A DNA stretch of 12,882 bases from Gamarada debralockiae (lineage: Eukaryota > Ascomycota > Leotiomycetes > Helotiales > Hyphodiscaceae), in NCBI GenBank assembly GCA_002803225.1, contig NXFV01002046.1:1-12882 (forward strand), written 5' to 3'. Below are positions 8,739 to 12,882 of this stretch, in pieces. The notes beneath the pieces were generated by a model. That model saw only the letters and a list, made by a program, of their open reading frames with translations, had not been told where the DNA came from and searched no databases. Within the stretch, counting starts at the first letter, position 1. Every line of letters starts with the position of its first letter. Made by a program: the position numbers and the translations under genes.

Positions 8739-11000
8739 TTATCCAAAATTTCCAAAATACACAGAATCATCAATCCCAGCGCCTTTGTCCAACCCTTCCG
8801 CTAAACACAGATCTTTGTTGGCCTGCGGTAGTTCCCAAGTTCCCACGACTTCGGGCTGAGTTAGGAATTGCATCTGAAGACCTGCTTCCGCATGCCAGGA
8901 AACATGGCCTGTTTTCCAAAGTCAGTATCTGCGCAGGCTTGAGAATTCCCAAGATCAGACGTACAATGAAATGCCCACACCCCAGGATTATCAGTCACAA
9001 TTCGGATCCACATCCATCCATACCCCTCTACTGAAGCAGTATCGCGGCGCAACGGGTTGGCTGTATTCAGCTTGTGCTGCTTCAGATATTTGGTCTTGTC
9101 AAACCAGCCGTGGCCTTGAGCCATGACGAAGTATTTGTATCCGTGGAGATGCATTGGGTGGTTTCTGTCCTAAGTTAGCACCCCTTACAATATGAGTGCT
9201 TCAGTGAGTGAGCATACCCCTCATTAACATTTTGGATGACAAGGTCTATCGTCTTAATACCTTCGACTTGGATCACCATCTCAGTGCCGCTATCGAAAGC
9301 TTTATCATTCACTCCGTTCTCCTCCGTTAAGAAGCTTTCATTGCCAGACTTCCGCCCGTCTATGAATCTGTCCAACATGGGAGAGCGAATATTCGGCCTC
9401 CAAGAGCTCTCATTGAAGAACCCTCTGCTCAATCGCCAAGCTCCAATTTTGAAGTTCGAGTAGAGATAAAATGAATGGTCGACATGTTCAGGGGCGGCAA
9501 TTTCTGGGACCGGGACTAATTCCGTCGCGTTCAAATCTTTACAGAACTGCAAAATCGCTTCACCCCACGGCTTCGAAGAAGGAGTTTCTAGACGCAGACT
9601 TCCTACTTCGCTATTCTCATCATCCCTGTAGCGAACTATGGCATCTGTTCCAGCAATCAAATCCGGATTCGGAAACGACTTGTCCCAACAATCAGTCGCC
9701 ATCCTGGTACGAAGCCAGAATGAGTCCCCGGTGGTAACATTTGTCGTCACAATCAAGCTGTACCGCTGTGCCGGGTTGATGATGAGGCGGTGGATGTAAG
9801 AGGGCAGTACGTCCGTCCCATCTACCTCGGTGACAGCGAAAGAGTGTTCGTCAAGCTCGATCTGAAACTCGGCGAGGACTCCGGTGTTTATGATGCGGAG
9901 TCGGTGGTTCTGGTTCGGTGCTAGATCAATGCTCGGAATGTCGGCTGTGGAATTGTCGCATTTTCGATGTGGAAGGGCGTCACAATTTCGACTGTAAGAC
10001 CGTGAGTGAGAATTCTTCTGAGCGCAGCATTACAGAACTAACATGTTCTGGCCATTTATTAAAGATCCTGCTGGAATAGGCTCCGAGTTTTCGCGATCAT
10101 TGGAGAGGTATGCAGGCAATAGAGAGTGGCTCAGGTCGTGATAATAATCTTGGATAAGTATCGCTCTGTCTGTAGAATATGGAAGCTTTTGGTAGTCCTT
10201 CTCTTTGGTTGAGTGAACAATCAGAGGACCGACGAGTCCATCTGCAGCTTGGAGTACGTGATGAGAGTGATACCTGACTTCGATCAGTTCTGCGGCACCT
10301 GTCAAGCTCGGGGGACATACCAATAAGTCCCAGATTGACCCTGAATGGTGAATCTGTAGGTGAATTTTCCTCCCGGCGCAATTGGGCACTGCGTTACACC
10401 GACAGTACCATCCATCCAATTCGTTCCATTCTGATAAATGCCATGCCAGTGGAAAGAGGTTGCGTTGATGCTCTGATTATCAATCTCGATCTCAAGAGTA
10501 TCGCCCTCATTGCATTCGATCAAAGGCCCTGGAAACTGGCCGTTGATTAGAATCATTTGTCGATAGACGCCATCTGGATTGACTTCCTCATCTGATATAA
10601 TCCACTGATAACGTCTGGTCGTAGGGTTTTCCGAGAAATCCCAGTTGGGGCTGAGAATATAATCTGAGGGCGGTCTGCGGAAACCGGTCTGCTGAGTTGT
10701 CGTCTGCTCTTGAGTAACTTGGAATCCAGATATCCGAGCAGATGCTATCAGGAACACAACGCACAGCACAACAGCAATTACGGCTGCTGCTGAATTTCGA
10801 ACTACGGTCTTGAGGTCACCATGGCGAGTGGTTCGACTGCCGTAATCCGTGGGAACATAGACCTTATCAGCAAGATTATCCTGGATATCGTCGAATGGCA
10901 GCAAGCGTGCCGATTGCTCAGCTTTCCACTCCGGATTGTATTGAGCTTCGACGTCGTCCCCACTGTCGACACTGGAGCGCGATGTCCTTTCGTCGTTCAT
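8739..11000 (-). CDS. membrane-anchored laccase-like multicopper oxidase, 5 exons, 684 aa
   Basis: Cupredoxin-fold oxidase that takes electrons at a type 1 copper (from phenols, Fe(II) or similar) and reduces O2 to water at a trinuclear centre. Exons on the minus strand: 11000-10321, 10273-10043, 9991-9218, 9164-8965 and 8908-8739; the spliced length of 2055 nt stays in frame. Residues 1-65 are hydrophilic, then a hydrophobic segment follows at about 69-90, preceded by Arg/Lys, which suggests an N-in signal anchor. Copper motifs: HWHG (174-177), WYHSH (227-231), HPMHLHG (564-570) and HCHVSWHAEAGLQM (628-641), so all ten His/Cys ligands are present. The axial position is Leu639, as in many ascomycete laccases and Fet3. 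Sequons N165 and N169 fit an outer or lumenal domain. The final intron must be spliced; otherwise the fourth motif is lost. It could be called laccase, fungal ascorbate oxidase-like or ferroxidase-like; the substrate is unresolved. Confidence 0.92.
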
Positions 11001-11011
11001 GTTGGCGACAT
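10997..11011 (-). promoter_or_regulatory. four-codon uORF overlapping the oxidase start codon
   Basis: On the minus strand ATG TCG CCA ACA TGA begins 11 nt upstream of the main ATG, and its TGA overlaps that ATG as ATGA. If it lies inside the transcript, ribosomes would terminate exactly at the main start, an arrangement that can lower expression or couple it to re-initiation. Transcript coverage is unknown. Confidence 0.4.
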
Positions 11012-11400
11012 GCCAGAGAAATGTGATGGATTTCTGACGATAAGTTCTTTCTCCACGGTGCTCTGACGTCTGCGGACCCGGCCCCTATGAACCCTGCCGA
11101 GGAGCGTCGAACTCCCTGGATGTCACTTGGAAAGCAGAGGGTGGCGACATTCCTAGGAGTTCAACCCCTGGATCCTCCACCCATCCGCTCAGACATTGAG
11201 GTGTTGCGGCGCAACTCGGCGCACATGCCACCAACTATAGATACAATTCGATGGAGAACACTGGTTGTTCTGTGGGGTTACGAATCACTCGATACTTAGG
11301 TTCTCGTTGAAATTTCGGCAGAACCCCCCTATTCAGACTAATGCAGGTCCGACGCCGTTCCCGCTTGATGTCAGAGGTCGGGGCGTCATCGAGGACCTCG
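11001..11400 (-). other. upstream region of the multicopper oxidase gene
   Basis: No gene is supported here. It should contain the oxidase promoter, reading leftward. A weak TATA-like TATCTATAG lies on the minus strand near 11233-11241, roughly 235 bp before the start. A spaced palindrome AGAACA-N5-TGTTCT lies at 11255-11271, and GAGGTC/GACCTC pair at 11374-11399. Moving right, base composition changes to the GC-rich DNA of the Crypton-like element, so the distal promoter may have been replaced by that insertion. Confidence 0.35.
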
Positions 11401-11451
11401 CTTAGCGTCAGCGGGCCCTCCGCAATCATCCAATTTCCCACCCAGAGGCAC

Positions 11452-11489
11452 GAGCCCCGTGACCGCCAAGCCCTCCCGACCAGGGGCTC
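11452..11489. repeat. GC-rich hairpin at the element's leading side
   Basis: GAGCCCC at 11452-11458 pairs exactly with GGGGCTC at 11483-11489 across a 24-nt loop. It lies near where composition turns GC-rich, so it could be near the terminus of the mobile element, but this is only positional. Confidence 0.35.
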
Positions 11490-11549
11490 ATTTCGCAGAG
11501 ATTATGGTTCGATGACGGCGCTAGACGTGATGTCAGGAGGGCAGCGCCA

Positions 11550-11582
11550 GCGCGTCGCCAGCGCGCCGCCAACGCGCCGCGG
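11550..11582. repeat. three imperfect 11-bp tandem units
   Basis: GCGCGTCGCCA, GCGCGCCGCCA and ACGCGCCGCGG follow one another without gaps, rich in CGCG. They lie about 140 bp upstream of the recombinase start. They may be a binding array or simple GC slippage. Confidence 0.45.
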
Positions 11583-11680
11583 TCGCTCCCCCTCCCCCCA
11601 GGGCCTACTAATAAAGCCCTCCTCCCCTGACCTAGTTTATACGCCCGCAAAGCTCTCAAGTAACCCACGCTAATACTGCC

Positions 11681-11689
11681 TATATATAC
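11681..11689 (+). promoter_or_regulatory. TATA box of the Crypton-like gene
   Basis: TATATATAC lies 30-38 nt upstream of the ATG at 11719, an isolated AT block in GC-rich surroundings. If transcription starts the usual 25-60 nt downstream, the 5' UTR is almost absent or the next in-frame ATG is used. Confidence 0.5.
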
Positions 11690-11718
11690 ATCACATTAAA
11701 GCGATCAAGATCACGATC

Positions 11719-12882
11719 ATGGCAGCGATCCTAGCTGACGCGCTACTCCACGGCGCCCGTACGGCCAGAGACCTCCTGACGCCTCTGGCAGCTCCCTCAG
11801 CTGCTCCTACAGTCACGCCAGCAGCTCCCCCCTTGACCCAGGAGCTGACCCAGGAGCTTGAGGCTAGGATCCAGGCAGCGCGCGATGAGACGCTAGAGTA
11901 TCACCGTACGCACCGGCCGGCCAATACGGCCAGGAACTATGTCCCGAAGCAGAAGGAGTGGAGGACCTGGTGCGCCGCGCAGGGCTTCCCTCCTGGCGGC
12001 GAGTATCTCCCAGGAGACTGGGTCGATGAGGGCAAGCTACTGCTCTTCATCAAGGAGGAGGTTGCGTTGCGCGCTCCGCGCAAGGGCCGTCGGCTGGACG
12101 AGGAGAAGGAGAGGAAGAGGAAGGCGGCGGCGGCGGCAAAGGAACAGCCCCACAAGCGCCAGAAGGGAGTGGCAGGAGCGGCTATGGCTGTCGAGGCCAG
12201 TACTCACCTAATTATTGAAGGCGAGGATGACGACGACTGCTCAGAGCTCCTCCTGATGTACAATACCGTACGAGGCTACGTCTCAGCTATCAAGGAGCTC
12301 TGGTCCTACCAGACCTCCCGCGGCCTTCACAACGCGCCACAGCCGACGCGGATAGCTATGAAGGCGCTTGAGACCTCGATCCTACGCGGCGAGCACGCTC
12401 GCCGCCGCGACGAGTTTACGGACCGCGGCATCTCGACGTTCCGCGACGGCTACGTCGCCTCACAGATTCCAGACCTAAACCACCAGGTCTGGAGTGAAGG
12501 CCTAGGCAAAGGCGTAGTCGAGCAATCGCTGCGTACGCAGCTCGACTTCCTCCTCGGCAATTCTATGCTCTTACGGTCGAGCAACCGGCTGCCGATCGAG
12601 CTCGCGGACCTCTTTCTAATGCCACTGCCGAAGGAAGGGCCGCGTGGTGATAGCTAGTGCCTCGTGACTATCATGGACCAGGGGAAGACGAACCAGCATG
12701 GCAGGCTTGAATATGGGGCAGCCCTGCGCCACCGTGACTACCGGTCCTACGTCGTGGGCGCCCTAGCGACCTACTTATTCTGGCGCTGGCACCTGTCAGG
12801 GGAGCCCTTCCCCTGCTTCCGTACGAGCCAGGACTGGTATGGGATCAAGCTGCTGAAGCGTGACAACGCTCATCGTGATACG
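11719..12882 (+). pseudogene. Crypton-like NDC10/CBF3-domain tyrosine recombinase, in-frame stop, 3' end cut by window
   Basis: The frame opens at ATG 11719 (upstream in-frame TAA at 11671) and runs 312 codons to a TAG at 12655-12657. It then continues open in the same frame for 75 codons to the window edge. Residues 1-60 are Ala/Pro-rich with a repeated ELTQ. An N-terminal DNA-binding-like helical region (about 60-110) includes NTARNYVPKQKEWRTWC. A Lys/Arg-rich stretch at 118-149 looks like a nuclear signal. LLRSSNRLPIELADL around R286 resembles box I of tyrosine recombinases. Past the stop, GKTNQHGRLEYGAALRHRD, ALATYLFWRW and FRTSQDWYGIKLL are typical of the NDC10_II/CBF3 domain 2 family found in fungal Cryptons. 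Conserved sequence on both sides of the TAG indicates one gene broken by a nonsense codon. The remaining recombinase boxes and any C-terminal domain are outside the window. Confidence 0.78.
11835..11858 (+). repeat. 12-bp in-frame tandem duplication in the recombinase gene
   Basis: GACCCAGGAGCT occurs twice in a row and encodes the ELTQELTQEL stretch near residue 42. It adds four residues without shifting the frame and lies in the low-complexity N-terminus. Confidence 0.6.

Larger units (their letters stand above)
11401..12882 (+). mobile_element. 5' portion of a Crypton-like tyrosine-recombinase element, left edge uncertain
   Basis: GC-rich DNA with short GC repeats and a TATA-driven recombinase-like gene, unlike the host-like DNA to the left. 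Cryptons are DNA transposons that carry a tyrosine recombinase and lack terminal inverted repeats, so the left end cannot be read directly. The 11401 boundary is a rough placement from base composition and could lie anywhere between about 11050 and 11670. The right end is outside the window. Confidence 0.6.

Noticed and set aside
8861..8871. Oxidase ending at the TAA at 8861-8863
   Set aside because: That reading destroys the HCHxxWH copper motif; splicing 8964-8909 restores it and a family-like C-terminus ending at 8739.
11506..11516. tRNA B-box-like GGTTCGATGAC
   Set aside because: No matching A-box, acceptor stem or cloverleaf around it.
11341..11673. 110-aa plus-strand frame before the recombinase
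   Set aside because: Arg/Ser/Pro-rich low-complexity translation of GC-rich repeats; no domain.
11719..12882. Starship captain (DUF3435) identity for the recombinase
   Set aside because: The GKTNQHGR..RHRD and SQDWYGIKLL segments match the NDC10/CBF3 domain 2 type of Crypton better than DUF3435 captains; the transporter and oxidase also lie upstream of it, not downstream as captain cargo normally would.

Overview
The window looks like genomic DNA of a filamentous ascomycete (Pezizomycotina). Both protein-coding genes are split by short introns of 47-77 nt with GT..AG ends and CTRAY-type branch sites. The encoded families (a CDR/PDR-type ABC-G pump and an ascomycete-type multicopper oxidase with an axial Leu) fit this. 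Leotiomycetes is a plausible class but only an inference. No rRNA, tRNA, CRISPR array or bacterial-style operon was seen.

Layout: (1) 1-360 is AT-rich non-coding DNA with small hairpins, probably a decayed repeat. (2) 369-590 is a compact 222-bp fold-back MITE with perfect 47-bp terminal inverted repeats, flanked by TA on both sides. (3) 593-1576 is the upstream region of the transporter, with two CGG-N(1-2)-CCG palindromes and a TATA-like box. (4) 1577-6645 (+) is a complete seven-exon gene for a full-size PDR-type ABC transporter of 1573 aa, order NBD1-TMD1-NBD2-TMD2. (5) 6646-8738 is a 2.1-kb convergent intergenic region with no supportable gene. (6) 8739-11000 (-) is a complete five-exon gene for a 684-aa multicopper oxidase with all four copper motifs and an unusual N-terminal membrane anchor. 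(7) From about 11.4 kb to the window end the DNA becomes GC-rich and carries the 5' part of a Crypton-like (NDC10/CBF3 domain 2) tyrosine-recombinase gene. An in-frame TAG interrupts it, and the window edge cuts it off.

How the parts may work together: the pump and the oxidase are convergent and share no promoter, so they are not a co-transcribed unit. An efflux pump beside an extracellular phenol or metal oxidase would make sense as xenobiotic defence (oxidise outside, export from inside). Literature on Botrytis describes an ABC pump and a laccase acting together against 2,4-diacetylphloroglucinol, but a link here is only inference. The pair lies between two mobile elements, which suggests an accessory or repeat-flanked region. 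I did not find a clearly novel multi-gene system. The most unusual points are the perfect-TIR MITE, the type II anchor on the oxidase, in-frame coding-like sequence beyond the transporter stop, and the stop-interrupted Crypton next to the oxidase promoter.
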